64,000 nucleotides of DNA from Psychrobacter sp. P11F6 (GTDB lineage Bacteria > Pseudomonadota > Gammaproteobacteria > Pseudomonadales > Moraxellaceae): the NCBI RefSeq assembly GCF_001435295.1, contig NZ_CM003594.1, positions 434,001 through 498,000 on the forward strand, in the 5' to 3' direction. Under the pieces are notes generated by a model. It was not told where the DNA came from and did not search any database. It worked only from the letters and a program-made list of their open reading frames with translations. Positions 43,523 through 54,263 of the stretch are shown here, piece after piece. The position numbers and the translations under genes are program-made. The number at the start of each line of letters is the position of its first letter. Positions within the stretch are counted from its first letter, which is position 1.

Positions 43523-44509
43523 ATGAGCTATCTATCTTCTAGGTCTTTCTCTAAACCTTTAACTCTCGCTGCTTTTATGGCGCTAGGTCTTGCAGGGTGT
43601 AATAACAGTAGCCAAACCAGCACTGATGCGCCAGCAGATGATGCAACAGCGACAGAAACCACTACCAACGGTACTCTACAAAAAATCAAAGACTCGGGTA
43701 CTATTGTGGTTGGTCACCGTGACTCTTCTATTCCATTTTCTTATATCGCTGACGACCCAAGTCAGCCGATTGGTTATGCGCACGATTTAGAGATGAAAGT
43801 CGTCGAAGCGGTTAAGCAAAAGCTAAACATGCCAGACCTCAACGTCCGTTATAACCTTATCACCTCACAAACCCGTATTCCCTTGGTACAAAACGGCACG
43901 GTCGACTTTGAATGTGGTTCAACCACCAATAACGAAGAGCGTCAAAAACAAGTGGCATTCTCCAACGGTTTCTTTGAAATCGGTACGCGTCTATTGACCA
44001 AAAAAGACTCAGGTATTCAAGATTTCGAAGACCTAAAAGGTAAGACCTTAGTCACCACCGCAGGCACGACCTCAGAGCGTTATATTCGTCAGTATAATGA
44101 TGACAACAAAATGGACATGAATATCATCTCAGCAAAAGACCACGGCGAAGGCTTCCTTATGCTAGAAAATGGTCGCGCGGATGCCTTTATGATGGATGAT
44201 GTACTACTTGCTGGCGAAAAAGCCAAAGCAAAAAATCCTGATGAATGGGTCATCGTCGGCACGCCGCAATCGTTTGAAATTTATGGTTGTATGATGCGTA
44301 AGGATGATCCTGAGTTCAAAGCAGTGGTCGATGAAGCGTTAGCGAATGTCTTTAAATCAGGGGAAATCAACAGCATTTATGACAAGTGGTTCTTAAACCC
44401 AATCCCACCAAAGAACGTCAATCTAAACTTTGAGATGTCTGACAACTTAAAAGCCTTGATTGCCAGTCCGCATGACAGCGCTCAGCCGAAAGTTGCGACG
44501 GCACAGTAA
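43523..44509 (+). CDS. gltI: Glutamate/aspartate ABC transporter substrate-binding lipoprotein
   Basis: This 328-residue periplasmic binding protein is anchored at the lipobox GLAGC. Family blocks of GltI (cluster for acidic amino acids) are visible: LQKIKDSGTIVVGHRDSSIPFSYI, PIGYAHDLEMKVVEAVKQKL, VDFECGSTTNNEERQKQVAFS and DVLLAGEKAKAK (quoted in part). The start at 43523 has AAAGGA about nine bases upstream; the ATG at 43514 is embedded in that site. Two permease genes and an ATPase gene follow on the same strand, so this is the binding component of a complete importer. Confidence 0.92.
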   Translation: MSYLSSRSFSKPLTLAAFMALGLAGCNNSSQTSTDAPADDATATETTTNGTLQKIKDSGTIVVGHRDSSIPFSYIADDPSQPIGYAHDLEMKVVEAVKQKLNMPDLNVRYNLITSQTRIPLVQNGTVDFECGSTTNNEERQKQVAFSNGFFEIGTRLLTKKDSGIQDFEDLKGKTLVTTAGTTSERYIRQYNDDNKMDMNIISAKDHGEGFLMLENGRADAFMMDDVLLAGEKAKAKNPDEWVIVGTPQSFEIYGCMMRKDDPEFKAVVDEALANVFKSGEINSIYDKWFLNPIPPKNVNLNFEMSDNLKALIASPHDSAQPKVATAQ

Positions 44510-44605
44510 TTATTGTCCTGCAACATAGCTTGCTTACGTGTTCAGACTGATGTTGATGTCAATCTGAACACGTAGGATTTTCAGTCGCTGCTCGGAGAGA
44601 CAACC

Positions 44606-45352
44606 ATGAATTATAGCTGGAACTGGGGTGTGCTCTTTGAGCAGACTGGTATCGGTAATGAGCTTTATATCCATTGGATGATTACTGGTCTTGGCTGGCT
44701 ACTATTGATTGGTAGTATCGCATGGGCCATTGCTATGGTCGTAGGTACTATCTTTGGCATTATGCGTACTTTGCCTAATAAGACCGCTCGTGCCATTGGC
44801 ACCGCTTATGTGACATTTTTTCGTAATATTCCACTGCTTGTCCAGTTGTTCTTTTGGTTTTATATTGCACCTGGCTGGCTCACGCCCACGATACAAGAGT
44901 GGTGGTATAAGGATTTATCTCCTAACACTTCAGCCATGCTCTCAGCGAGTATCGGTCTTGGCTTATTTACCGCCGCTCGTATCGTTGAACAGGTACGTAC
45001 AGGTATTGAGTCGTTGCCCGAAGGTCAGATCAATGCTGCTTATGCACTAGGCTTTAGTATTCCACAAGTTTATAAAGAAGTGCTGCTACCGCAGGCCTTT
45101 CGTATTATTTTGCCACCGCTCAGCTCTGAGCTGACCAACTGCTTCAAAAACGCCTCCGTCGCCTCGTTAGTGGGGGTAATGGAGCTGATCAGTCAAACCA
45201 AAACCATCAGCGAATACACCCAAAACAGCATCGAGATTTATACCTACGCGACGATTATTTATTTAGTATTTAACTTATCGTTGATTGCTATTATGGGGTT
45301 AATTGAGCGCAAACTGCGTGTACCTGGGCTCATTGCAGGAGGTCAGAAATGA
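44606..45352 (+). CDS. gltJ: Glutamate/aspartate ABC transporter permease GltJ
   Basis: This 248-residue HisMQ-family membrane subunit has five or so helices. Recognised features are FFRNIPLLVQLFFWFY, the EAA-like loop INAAYALGFSIPQVYKEVLL and SELTNCFKNASVASLVGVMEL, all typical of GltJ. A GGAGAGA ribosome-binding site precedes the ATG. The stop codon overlaps the start of gltK (ATGA at 45349-45352), giving tight translational coupling. Confidence 0.92.
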   Translation: MNYSWNWGVLFEQTGIGNELYIHWMITGLGWLLLIGSIAWAIAMVVGTIFGIMRTLPNKTARAIGTAYVTFFRNIPLLVQLFFWFYIAPGWLTPTIQEWWYKDLSPNTSAMLSASIGLGLFTAARIVEQVRTGIESLPEGQINAAYALGFSIPQVYKEVLLPQAFRIILPPLSSELTNCFKNASVASLVGVMELISQTKTISEYTQNSIEIYTYATIIYLVFNLSLIAIMGLIERKLRVPGLIAGGQK

Positions 45353-46020
45353 ACATGATGACCGAATTGGCAACAGCCTATCCTGGTTTGATGGGCGGCA
45401 TGATTACCACCTTAAAAGTGCTGTTTTTGGCGATTATTGGTGGTATTAGCTTAGGAACGGTATTGGCGTTGATGCGCTTGTCTGGTATCAAAGCGCTTGA
45501 GATTCCAGCAAAGCTATACGTCAATTATTTTCGTTCTGTACCGCTACTACTGGTGCTACTGTGGTTTTACTTTGCCGTACCGATGATTTATTTTTGGATA
45601 GCGGGTAAGTACTTACAACTTGATGCTGCTTTTGCCTCTTGTGTGGTTGCTTTTATGATGTTTGAAGCCGCTTACTTTTCAGAGGTGGTGCGTGCTGGTA
45701 TTCAATCGATTGGTAGTGGGCAGGTCAATGCCGCCAAAGCGCTGGGTATGACTTATGGGCAGACCATGCGTCTGGTTATTTTGCCACAAGCCTTTCGCAA
45801 AATGCTGCCGCTAATCTTGCAGCAGTGTATTATTTTATTCCAAGATACAACGTTGGTTTTCGCTATTGGTTTGACAGACTTTTTCCGTGCCGCCTATGTA
45901 CGCGGTGAGCTGATGGGTTTGCTGACGCCTTACATTTTGGGTGCTGGTGCGGTGTATTTTATCATCAGTGTCAGTGCCTCCGTGGGTGTACAACAATTGC
46001 AAAAGCGTTTGCGATTTTGA
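45349..46020 (+). CDS. gltK: Glutamate/aspartate ABC transporter permease GltK
   Basis: This 223-residue partner permease overlaps gltJ by four bases. FRSVPLLLVLLWFYFAVP and the EAA loop VNAAKALGMTYGQTMRLVIL match GltK. The C-terminal half carries the usual QQCIILFQDTTLVFAIGLTDF segment (quoted in part). It forms the membrane pore with GltJ. Confidence 0.92.
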   Translation: MNMMTELATAYPGLMGGMITTLKVLFLAIIGGISLGTVLALMRLSGIKALEIPAKLYVNYFRSVPLLLVLLWFYFAVPMIYFWIAGKYLQLDAAFASCVVAFMMFEAAYFSEVVRAGIQSIGSGQVNAAKALGMTYGQTMRLVILPQAFRKMLPLILQQCIILFQDTTLVFAIGLTDFFRAAYVRGELMGLLTPYILGAGAVYFIISVSASVGVQQLQKRLRF

Positions 46021-46130
46021 TAGATATTTATCTTGGTTTGCGCTTTTTGAGTGTTGAGGCTTTGGTTGAGTAGTTGATTTAACTTTTTTTAAATGACGAT
46101 TATTAAAAACAATGTGGTTAGGAGCCAGTG

Positions 46131-46934
46131 ATGAGCAAAGCTGATACATACTTAAATGCCTTTGGCGGACTGGTCACCAACAATGGTCATGCTAGTGATG
46201 AGATGGTCATTCAAATGTCCGATGTCAGCAAATGGTATGGGGATTTTCAAGTATTGAGTGATTGTACGGCGCATGTACATAAAGGTGATGTCGTCGTCGT
46301 GTGCGGGCCATCAGGTAGTGGTAAGTCAACCTTGATTAAGACGGTCAATGGACTGGAACCTTTTCAAGAAGGTGGGATCATGGTGAATGGTATCTCAGTT
46401 GGTGCGGCAAAAACCAATCTACCAAAATTACGCAGCCGTGTCGGCATGGTCTTTCAGCATTTTGAGCTGTTTCCACATTTGACCATTATTGATAATTTGA
46501 CAGTGGCGCAAATAAAAGTATTGGGTCGCAAAGAGAACGAGGCCAAGCAAAAAGCCATGGCATATTTAGATCGTGTTGGACTAACGGTACAGGCCGCGAA
46601 ATATCCCGCGGAGCTATCGGGTGGTCAGCAGCAGCGTGTTGCAATTGCACGAGCGCTGGCAATGGATCCTGTAGCGATGCTTTTCGATGAGCCGACCTCT
46701 GCGCTTGACCCTGAGATGATTCAAGAAGTGCTCGATGTTATGGTCGAGTTGACTCGTGATGGCATGACCATGATGTGTGTGACCCATGAAATGGGCTTTG
46801 CTAGTCAAGTAGCCAACCGTATTATCTTTATGGACGAAGGTCATATTGTCGAGAACTGTAGTAAGGATGAGTTTTTTGAAGGGGCAAAAAGTGACCGCGC
46901 GCAACTGTTCTTATCGAAGATTTTGAATCATTAA
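46131..46934 (+). CDS. gltL: Glutamate/aspartate ABC transporter ATP-binding protein GltL
   Basis: This 267-residue ATPase has Walker A GPSGSGKST, signature [14 protein letters not shown], Walker [12 protein letters not shown] and a switch His in VTHEM. An N-terminal extension of about 28 residues precedes the usual MSDVSKWYGDFQVL beginning. AGGAG seven bases before the ATG at 46131 decides the start against the GTG at 46128; translation from the internal Met of MVIQMSDVSKWYG would give a standard-length GltL. It completes the gltIJKL-type operon, and a terminator follows at 46981. Confidence 0.92.
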   Translation: MSKADTYLNAFGGLVTNNGHASDEMVIQMSDVSKWYGDFQVLSDCTAHVHKGDVVVVCGPSGSGKSTLIKTVNGLEPFQEGGIMVNGISVGAAKTNLPKLRSRVGMVFQHFELFPHLTIIDNLTVAQIKVLGRKENEAKQKAMAYLDRVGLTVQAAKYPAELSGGQQQRVAIARALAMDPVAMLFDEPTSALDPEMIQEVLDVMVELTRDGMTMMCVTHEMGFASQVANRIIFMDEGHIVENCSKDEFFEGAKSDRAQLFLSKILNH

Positions 46935-46978
46935 AACTCTCTACTGCGTTATTCGCATTATTTATAAATAGCAGATCT

Positions 46979-47008
46979 AAAAAGCGTCTATTAATAGGCG
47001 CTTTTTTT
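46979..47008 (+). terminator. Terminator of the gltIJKL-type operon
   Basis: AAAGCGTCTA / TAGGCGCTTT stem (one wobble) with a TTAA loop and seven T. Confidence 0.88.
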
Positions 47009-47127
47009 GTGGAAGTTGATTTATACCTTCAATTTGGATGCGTATGTGAGTGCATGCCTGTTTACTGATACAATAGCGGTCAATATTCTAACAACTAAAA
47101 TAATTGCTTATCTATATGGGAGTTAAT

Positions 47128-48348
47128 ATGATCGCTGAAAACTCAGAAGTATCAAATAACGGTATTGTCATTATCGGTGCAGGTTTGGCAGGCTGGCATG
47201 TCATCGATGCCATTCGTGCAAAAGACAAAGATATTCCAATTACATTGGTAACAGCTGACAGTGGCGATCGTTATCACAAGCCAATGCTGACCATGGCGAT
47301 TAGCCAAAAGAAAAGTGCGGCAGATTTGGTCAGAGCAACGGGCATTGATGCCGCAGAAGCTACAAATGTTAAGCTACTTGCCAACACGCAAGTGACGGAT
47401 GTTGATACGACCACTCAACAGTTGCAGCTTATCTCTGCGCTGCGCTCAGATCCCGTTTATACCAATTACGCCACGATTGGCTATGATAAGCTGGTACTAG
47501 CGATGGGTGCGCATCCTATCTTCCCAAAAAGCTTGCCAGAGGAACTAGTCTGGCATGTCAATCATATTGAGCGCTTTGGACAGTTGCAAGAAAAGCTAGC
47601 CACTGGCAGTCAGCACGTCGCTATCGTTGGTGCAGGTATGGTCGGGACGGAGATTGCAGAAGACTTATTAAAAGCGGGTCATCAAGTGACACTCATTGAT
47701 TTAAACGATGCACCACTATCACAAATGCTACCACCAAAAGCAACTTCTCGTATCGTACAAGCGGTCAAGTCGCAAGGGATTAACTTTTTAGGAGGGTATC
47801 AGGTATCTGCTATTACTCGTATCAGTGATGGAAAACTGCAGGTCAGTTATGAGGCGCTAGCATCAGCGACAGAAAGCAGTACTGCTGAGCCAATCGAACC
47901 ACTTATGGTCGATCATGTGATTGCCAGTACAGGTCTGACCGTCGATGACAAACTACCTGCCGCAGCTGGTGTCGATTTTGACCGTCGCACTGGGATCGTG
48001 GTGGATGCGCCGACCTTGCGTACCAGTATAGCCAATATTTATGCGATTGGTGACTGTATGTCTATCGATGGCGTACCGTGTCGCTATGTCGCCCCATTAC
48101 GCGCGCAGGCTGCTACCATTGCTGATGATGTGTTGGGCCTAGATCATAATGGCTATGAGCATAAACCGCCAATGATTCGTCTAAAAAACAAAGCAATCTC
48201 CGTCATGGTGACAGGTGTGCCAAAAGCGACTGGTAATTGGCAGGTCAAGACAGAAAGTGATGAAGAACTGGTCATGGACTTGCTGAATGATAATGATGAA
48301 GTCAGCGCAACAGTAACGATTAAATCGCCTGTAGCACCTATATTGTAA
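47128..48348 (+). CDS. FAD-dependent NAD(P)H oxidoreductase, rubredoxin-reductase-like
   Basis: This flavoprotein of about 406 residues belongs to the pyridine nucleotide-disulfide oxidoreductase family. The FAD motif IVIIGAGLAGWHV is near the N-terminus, the NAD(P)H motif VAIVGAGMVGTEIAEDL is in the middle, and the second FAD contact is NIYAIGDC. The DRYHKPML block and overall size resemble rubredoxin-NAD(+) reductases of alkane-degrading Acinetobacter and Pseudomonas (RubB/AlkT), but no rubredoxin or alkane hydroxylase gene is adjacent. The GGGAG ribosome-binding site supports the ATG at 47128 over the upstream one at 47104. Confidence 0.82.
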   Translation: MIAENSEVSNNGIVIIGAGLAGWHVIDAIRAKDKDIPITLVTADSGDRYHKPMLTMAISQKKSAADLVRATGIDAAEATNVKLLANTQVTDVDTTTQQLQLISALRSDPVYTNYATIGYDKLVLAMGAHPIFPKSLPEELVWHVNHIERFGQLQEKLATGSQHVAIVGAGMVGTEIAEDLLKAGHQVTLIDLNDAPLSQMLPPKATSRIVQAVKSQGINFLGGYQVSAITRISDGKLQVSYEALASATESSTAEPIEPLMVDHVIASTGLTVDDKLPAAAGVDFDRRTGIVVDAPTLRTSIANIYAIGDCMSIDGVPCRYVAPLRAQAATIADDVLGLDHNGYEHKPPMIRLKNKAISVMVTGVPKATGNWQVKTESDEELVMDLLNDNDEVSATVTIKSPVAPIL

Positions 48349-48371
48349 CGATTAAAAAAGCTCTAAATCAT

Positions 48372-48411
48372 AGCCAGTGTTGCCATCCTAATGCAGCACT
48401 GGCTTTTTTAT
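48372..48411 (+). terminator. Terminator after the rubredoxin-reductase-like gene
   Basis: AGCCAGTGTTGC / GCAGCACTGGCT 12-base stem with a nine-base loop, then a T run. Confidence 0.85.
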
Positions 48412-48492
48412 ATCTATCGTATCTTTTATATGAATAATCAACTTAATAAGATGGCGCAGCAATAGTAATCGATACGTATTGTATCAATATTA

Positions 48493-48522
48493 TTGACAGG
48501 CTTTCATTTAAGAGACTATATT
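48493..48522 (+). promoter_or_regulatory. Sigma-70-type promoter of acyl-CoA synthetase copy 1
   Basis: TTGACA and TATATT are separated by 18 bases. Just upstream is an imperfect dyad GATACGTATTGTATC (48471-48485), a possible operator. An equivalent promoter with most of the surrounding sequence precedes copy 2. Confidence 0.65.
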
Positions 48523-48649
48523 GGTTAGGGCTTGATTTAATTATAGTCTATGGTGACAGAGAATATTCAAGGAAGAATATGACATTTACCTTTGTAGTCT
48601 ATTACCGCTCTGATAACAAACATTAAACAGCAAAACGAAAGGACTCGTG

Positions 48650-50437
48650 ATGACTCAGATTACCGATTTTGACAGCATTATTAATGAAAGTACGCCTAAT
48701 AACAGTATTCTCAACAATATCACTAAAGTTAATATAGGCGTGCGTTCAGCAAATGCGCCACTCACCAAAAGCCATGATAAAGGCATTGATGTGCCGCTCA
48801 TTGAAGCGACAATCGGTGATTTTTTTGATGCCATTGTCAATAAATATCCTGATCGTGAAGCTTTGGTTTCTCGCCATCAAAATATTCGCTGGACGTATCG
48901 CGAACTACAAGAGAAAGTTAATCAGTTAGCGAGTGCCATGATTGAAATGGGACTTGAGATTGGTGATCGCATCGGTATCTGGTCACACAATAATGCTGAA
49001 TGGCTCTTGATGCAATTGGCAACCGCGAAAGTCGGCGTTATCCTCGTCAATATTAATCCTGCTTATCGTACCTTTGAGCTGCAATATGCGCTGAATAAGC
49101 TGGGCTGTTCGGCATTGGTATTAATGCGTCATTTCAAAAGCAGCGACTATACACAAATGATTCGTGAGCTTTGTCCTGAGGTTTATCATAAGAACTATCA
49201 GCAATTAGACTTGGTGGAGATTCCAACGATTGAGCGTATCATTTGGATTGATGACTCAGAAAGCGATGAAAATTTCAATTTTATGCAGAAATTCTCCGCT
49301 TGGATGGCAGAGGGTAACGCAAACGACCCTCGTTTAGCTGCGCGCCAAGCCCAGCTAAAGAATACCGATGCTATTAGTGTGCAGTTTACTAGTGGGACAA
49401 CGGGTACACCAAAAGGCGCTACTTTAACGCATCGAAATATCTTGAATAATGGTTATTTTCTTGGCGAAGGTATGAGGCTGACAGAGGAGGATAGGCTATG
49501 CATTCCATTACCACTTTATCATTGTTTTGGCATGGTAGGCGGTAACTTAGCCATTTTGACCCATGGTGGCTGCGCGGTGTATCCCAACGATGGTTTTGAT
49601 CCGCTAACGGTATTGCAAACGGTGGAAGAGGAAAAATGTACCGCTCTGCTTGGGGTACCGACGATGTTTATCGCGGAGCTCGATCATCCAGACTTCGACA
49701 GTTTTGATTTGTCCAGCTTACGCACTGGTATTATGGGCGGCTCTAGTTGTCCCATCGAAGTCATGCGCCGCGTCATGGATAAAATGCACATGAGCGAGGT
49801 GACGATTGCTTATGGCATGACCGAGACCAGTCCAGCTTCTTGTCAAACCAGCTTGCAAACGCCACTCGAAAAAAGAGTCTCCACCGTAGGGATGGTGCTG
49901 CCCGCGCTTGAGGTCAAAATCGTCGACACTGAAACGGGTGATGTCGTCCCGATTGGAGAGACGGGCGAATTACTCACTTATGGCTACGCGGTGATGAAAG
50001 GCTATTGGGGCAGCCGCTTTAAAACACGCGCGGCGATTACGGATGGCTGGATGCATACGGGTGATTTGGCAGTGATGGATGAAGATGGATATATCACTGT
50101 GGTTGGACGTAGCAAGGACATGGTCATTCGCGGCGGCGAAAATATCTATCCAGTAGAGGTTGAGAACTATCTCTATCGTCATCCGAAGATTCGCGATGTA
50201 TAAATTGTTGGTGTTCCTGATAAAAAGTACGGTGAGGTACTCGCGGCGTGGATTATTGCAAAAGAGACAAATAGCTTAAGCGAAGAAGAGGTAAGGCAGT
50301 TTTGTTGTGACCATATTGCTCATTATAAAGTGCCGACCTATTTCCGCTTCGTCGATGAATATCCAATGACCATCACTGGTAAAATTCAGAAATTCAAAAT
50401 CGTTGAGCAAATGATAGAAGAGTTGGGTCTGGAGTGA
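48650..50437 (+). pseudogene. Acyl-CoA synthetase (AMP-binding), copy 1, with premature TAA near the 3' end
   Basis: The 595-codon frame encodes a fatty-acyl/branched-chain acyl-CoA ligase of the ANL superfamily. The AMP-binding motif is [18 protein letters not shown], with the AYGMTETSP motif and the [16 protein letters not shown] and [16 protein letters not shown] motifs further on. A TAA at 50201-50203 (codon 518) replaces the CAA (Gln) found in copy 2, and the frame then continues intact to a TGA at 50435. The truncated product would lose about 78 residues including the TGKIQK motif with the catalytic Lys needed for adenylation, so it should be inactive unless the stop is read through. 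GAAAGGA precedes the ATG. The expected substrate is isovalerate or a similar acid feeding the liu genes. Confidence 0.85.
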
Positions 50438-50593
50438 TTTGAGATTATTAATCACTGTAAAAGCCAGCTTTTTTCTATGTGTGATAAGGCTGGATTTTTT
50501 GATTTAAGTCATTCAAGAAATTCGTCACTTAATCATGACTGATGAATTTATCTTATATTATCATTTTAAATGATACATATTGTATTACTATTA

Positions 50594-50623
50594 TTGACAG
50601 TCTTCGATTTAAGACGGTATAGT
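50594..50623 (+). promoter_or_regulatory. Sigma-70-type promoter of acyl-CoA synthetase copy 2
   Basis: TTGACA and TATAGT are separated by 18 bases, with a related dyad GATACATATTGTATT upstream (50572-50586). The sequence is a diverged duplicate of the copy 1 promoter, and the same CAAGGAAGAAT and AAAACGAAAGGACTCGT leader blocks follow. Confidence 0.7.
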
Positions 50624-50714
50624 AGCTAACGCTAGTTAATACCTGTTCAAGGAAGAATGAATCGGTGATAGGCGACTAATAAGCACCATAAAAAGTAAAA
50701 CGAAAGGACTCGTT

Positions 50715-52490
50715 ATGACGCAAACTTCTGATTTTGATGCGACTAAAATTGATTTTGATACTATTCTAAATAGCATTCCTAGTATTAATATGGGCGCACG
50801 CTCAGCAAATGCACCGCTTACCCAAAGCTATGACAAAGGTCCTGATGTGCCGCTCATTGAAGCGACTATCGGTGACTTTTTTGATGCGATTGTATCCAAA
50901 TATCCAGAGCGCGAAGCGTTGGTGTCTCGCCATCAAAACATCCGCTGGACTTACCGCGAGCTGCAACAGTAAGTCAATCAGCTGGCTAGTAGTATCATTG
51001 AGATGGGACTCGAAATCGGTGACCGCATCGGTATCTGGTCACACAACAATGCTGAATGGCTATTAATGCAATTAGCAACGGCAAAAGTCGGTGTCATTCT
51101 TGTCAATATCAATCCTGCCTATCGTACCTTTGAGCTGCAATATGCCTTGAATAAATTGGGCTGCTCGGCGCTTGTGCTCATGCGCCATTTCAAAACCAGC
51201 GATTACGCCAGTCTCATCAGTGAACTGTGTCCTGAGATTTATCACAAAGACTACACCCAGCTTGATTTGGTCGAGATTCCAACGATTGAGCGTATCATCT
51301 GGATTGATGAGCCTGACAGTGAAGAAACCTTTGGCTTTATGCATAAATTCTCTGCATGGATGGCAGAAGGCGATGCCAACGATCCGCGTGTTGCAGAGCG
51401 CCAAGCCCAGCTCAAAAACACCGATGCTATCAATGTCCAGTTCACCAGTGGTACGACTGGTACGCCAAAAGGTGCGACTTTAAGCCATCGTAATATTCTT
51501 AACAACGGTTACTTCATCGGTGAGTCTATGAATCTCACAGAAGAGGATAAACTGTGTATTCCGGTGCCACTCTACCATTGCTTTGGTATGGTGCTTGGTA
51601 ATTTAGCGATTCTCACGCATGGTGGCTGTATCGTTTATCCGAACGATGGTTTTGAGCCGCTAACCGTATTGCAAGCAGTGGAAGAAGAAAAATGTACGGG
51701 TCTGCACGGCGTGCCAACGATGTTTATCGCTGAGCTTGACCATCCGGAGTTTAAAAACTTTGATTTATCGACTTTGCGTACGGGCATCATGGCAGGCTCT
51801 AGTTGTCCGATTGAAGTCATGCGCCGCGTCATCGATGAGATGCACATGAGTGAGGTCACCATTGCGTATGGCATGACAGAGACCAGTCCAGTATCTTGCC
51901 AGACCAATGAACATACGCCGCTTGATAAGCAAGTATCGACCGTTGGTTTAGTACAGCCTGCGCTTGAAGTCAAAGTCATCAATACTGAAACCGGTGAGAC
52001 TGTCGCATTGGGCGAGACCGGTGAGTTACTGACACGCGGTTATTCAGTAATGAAAGGCTATTGGGGCAGTCGCTTCAAAACCCGCGCAGCCATCCAAGAT
52101 GGTTGGATGCATACGGGTGATTTGGCAACGATGGATGAAGATGGTTATGTCAAAATCGTTGGTCGTAGTAAAGACATGGTTATTCGTGGCGGCGAGAATA
52201 TCTATCCGGTCGAAATCGAAAACTATCTCTATCGTCATCCAAAGATTCGTGATGTACAAATCGTCGGTATTCCTGATAAAAAATATGGCGAAGTATTAGC
52301 GGCGTGGATCATTCCTAAAGAACCAGACAGCTTGACGGAAGAAGAAGTTCGCCAGTTCTGTAGCGAGCATATTGCCCATTATAAAGTACCAACTTATTAT
52401 CGTTTCGTGACGGAATATCCAATGACCATCACTGGAAAAATTCAGAAATATAAAATCATTGAGCAGATGAAAGAAGAGCTGGGTTTATAG
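50715..52490 (+). pseudogene. Acyl-CoA synthetase (AMP-binding), copy 2, with premature TAA near the 5' end
   Basis: This copy is highly similar to copy 1 over its whole length. Codon 86 is TAA (50970-50972), where copy 1 has AAA (Lys89) in [11 protein letters not shown]. Downstream, the frame is open from the ATG at 51003 ([12 protein letters not shown]) to the stop at 52488, so a restart product of 495 residues would keep the AMP-binding motif, the GGENIYP region and the C-terminal TGKIQKYK Lys but lack about 96 N-terminal residues of the first subdomain. No good ribosome-binding site precedes 51003. It may be a decaying duplicate or a sequencing error; it lies directly upstream of the liu genes and probably shared their transcript. 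Confidence 0.8.
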
Positions 52491-52603
52491 AAATTTAACC
52501 ACTCTTATCTGTTATTTTATGAATAAGATATATAAGTAAAAGCTAAAATAAAGCATAAGATAAAGAAGCCACTTGCATTTACGCATTAAAGAAAAGGGAT
52601 ATC

Positions 52604-54214
52604 ATGAGCGCTATCATAACCAGTAAACTGAGTCCAAACTCAAGCGACTTTCAGCAAAATAGTGCCGCAATGCAAGCGGTGGTTGATGACTTATATGGTC
52701 ACTTACGTAAAGTCGTGCAAGGCGGTTCAGAGCGTGCGCGTGCCAAGCATTTAGCCCGTGGTAAACTCTTGCCTCGTGAGCGTGTCGAGCGTTTATTAGA
52801 TGTGGGTACGCCATTTTTAGAAGTGGCACCGATGGCTGCACACGATATGTATGGCGAAGAGATTCCTGCTGCTGGCGTGATTGCGGGTATCGGTCGTATC
52901 AATGGTATTGAGTGTATGATCGTCTGTAACGATGCCACGGTAAAGGGCGGCACTTATTATCCAATGACGGTCAAAAAACATCTACGTGCGCAAGAAATCG
53001 CGCAAGAAAACAATTTGCCTTGTGTCTATTTGGTGGATTCAGGTGGGGCCAACTTACCCAATCAAGATGATGTGTTCCCTGATAAGGAACACTTTGGTCG
53101 CATCTTCTTTAATCAGGCCAATATGAGTGCCGCTGGTATTCCGCAGATTGCTGTGGTTATGGGCAGCTGTACGGCTGGCGGGGCTTATGTACCAGCGATG
53201 AGTGATGAGTCGATCATCGTCAAAGACCAAGGCACCATCTTTTTGGGTGGTCCACCACTGGTCAAAGCGGCGACAGGTGAAGAAGTTACTGCTGAAGACT
53301 TGGGCGGCGGCGATGTGCATACCCGTCTGTCAGGGGTTGTCGATCACTTAGCACAAAGCGATACCCATGCATTGTCGATTGCGCGCAACATCGTGAGCCA
53401 TCTAAATCGTCCTGCGAAGCAAGTGCCCAATCAAATCAAACCGCGTCCACCACGCTATGATGCCAAAGAGCTATATGGCGTCATTCCAACGGACAAGCGC
53501 AAGCCATTTGATATCAAAGAAATCATTGCTCGTATCGTCGATGACAGTGCTTTTGATGAATTTAAAGCGCGATTTGGCATGACGCTGGTTTGCGGATTCG
53601 CTCATATCGAAGGGATGCCAGTCGGTATCATCGCCAACAACGGCATCTTATTCAGTGAGTCAGCGCAAAAAGGCACGCACTTCATTGAGCTATGTTGCAA
53701 GCGCAAAATCCCATTGATATTTTTGCAGAATATCACTGGCTTTATGGTCGGCCGTAAATACGAAAACGAAGGCATTGCCCGTCATGGTGCCAAAATGGTC
53801 ATGGCAGTGGCCAATGCTAAAGTACCAAAATTCACGGTCATCGTCGGTGGCTCATTTGGTGCTGGTAACTACGGCATGTGTGGCCGCGCTTATAGCCCGC
53901 GCTTTTTATGGATGTGGCCAAATGCGCGTATCTCTGTGATGGGCGGCGAGCAAGCAGCATCAGTATTGGCAACAGTCAAGCGTGACAATTTTGATCGTAA
54001 AGGCGAGGCATGGAGTGATGATGATGAAGCCGCATTCAAAGCGCCGATTCTCGATATGTATGAAAAGCAAGGTCACCCATATTATGCCACCGCGCGCATG
54101 TGGGATGACGGCGTGATTGACCCTGCTGATACGCGTCATGTATTGGCATTAGGGTTAAGCGCTGCCTATAACGCTCCGATCGAAGAGACGACTTTTGGTG
54201 TTTTTAGAATGTAG
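52604..54214 (+). CDS. liuB: Methylcrotonyl-CoA carboxylase, carboxyltransferase (beta) subunit
   Basis: This 536-residue subunit transfers carboxyl from biotin to 3-methylcrotonyl-CoA in leucine degradation. Carboxyltransferase motifs are clear: [21 protein letters not shown] near the start, [34 protein letters not shown] and [22 protein letters not shown] (quoted in part), matching MccB rather than the propionyl-CoA carboxylase beta chain. AAAAGGGA precedes the ATG. The genes liuC, liuD, liuE and liuA follow on the same strand with short gaps. Confidence 0.94.
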   Translation: MSAIITSKLSPNSSDFQQNSAAMQAVVDDLYGHLRKVVQGGSERARAKHLARGKLLPRERVERLLDVGTPFLEVAPMAAHDMYGEEIPAAGVIAGIGRINGIECMIVCNDATVKGGTYYPMTVKKHLRAQEIAQENNLPCVYLVDSGGANLPNQDDVFPDKEHFGRIFFNQANMSAAGIPQIAVVMGSCTAGGAYVPAMSDESIIVKDQGTIFLGGPPLVKAATGEEVTAEDLGGGDVHTRLSGVVDHLAQSDTHALSIARNIVSHLNRPAKQVPNQIKPRPPRYDAKELYGVIPTDKRKPFDIKEIIARIVDDSAFDEFKARFGMTLVCGFAHIEGMPVGIIANNGILFSESAQKGTHFIELCCKRKIPLIFLQNITGFMVGRKYENEGIARHGAKMVMAVANAKVPKFTVIVGGSFGAGNYGMCGRAYSPRFLWMWPNARISVMGGEQAASVLATVKRDNFDRKGEAWSDDDEAAFKAPILDMYEKQGHPYYATARMWDDGVIDPADTRHVLALGLSAAYNAPIEETTFGVFRM

Positions 54215-54263
54215 TCATTCTAAAGTTTGCCTAAATAATGAGATATAAAATATAGAGAAAGTT

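Noticed and set aside
47128..48348. Alkane-degradation cluster around the rubredoxin-reductase-like gene
   Set aside because: No rubredoxin, alkB or regulator is adjacent, so only the flavoprotein call is supported.
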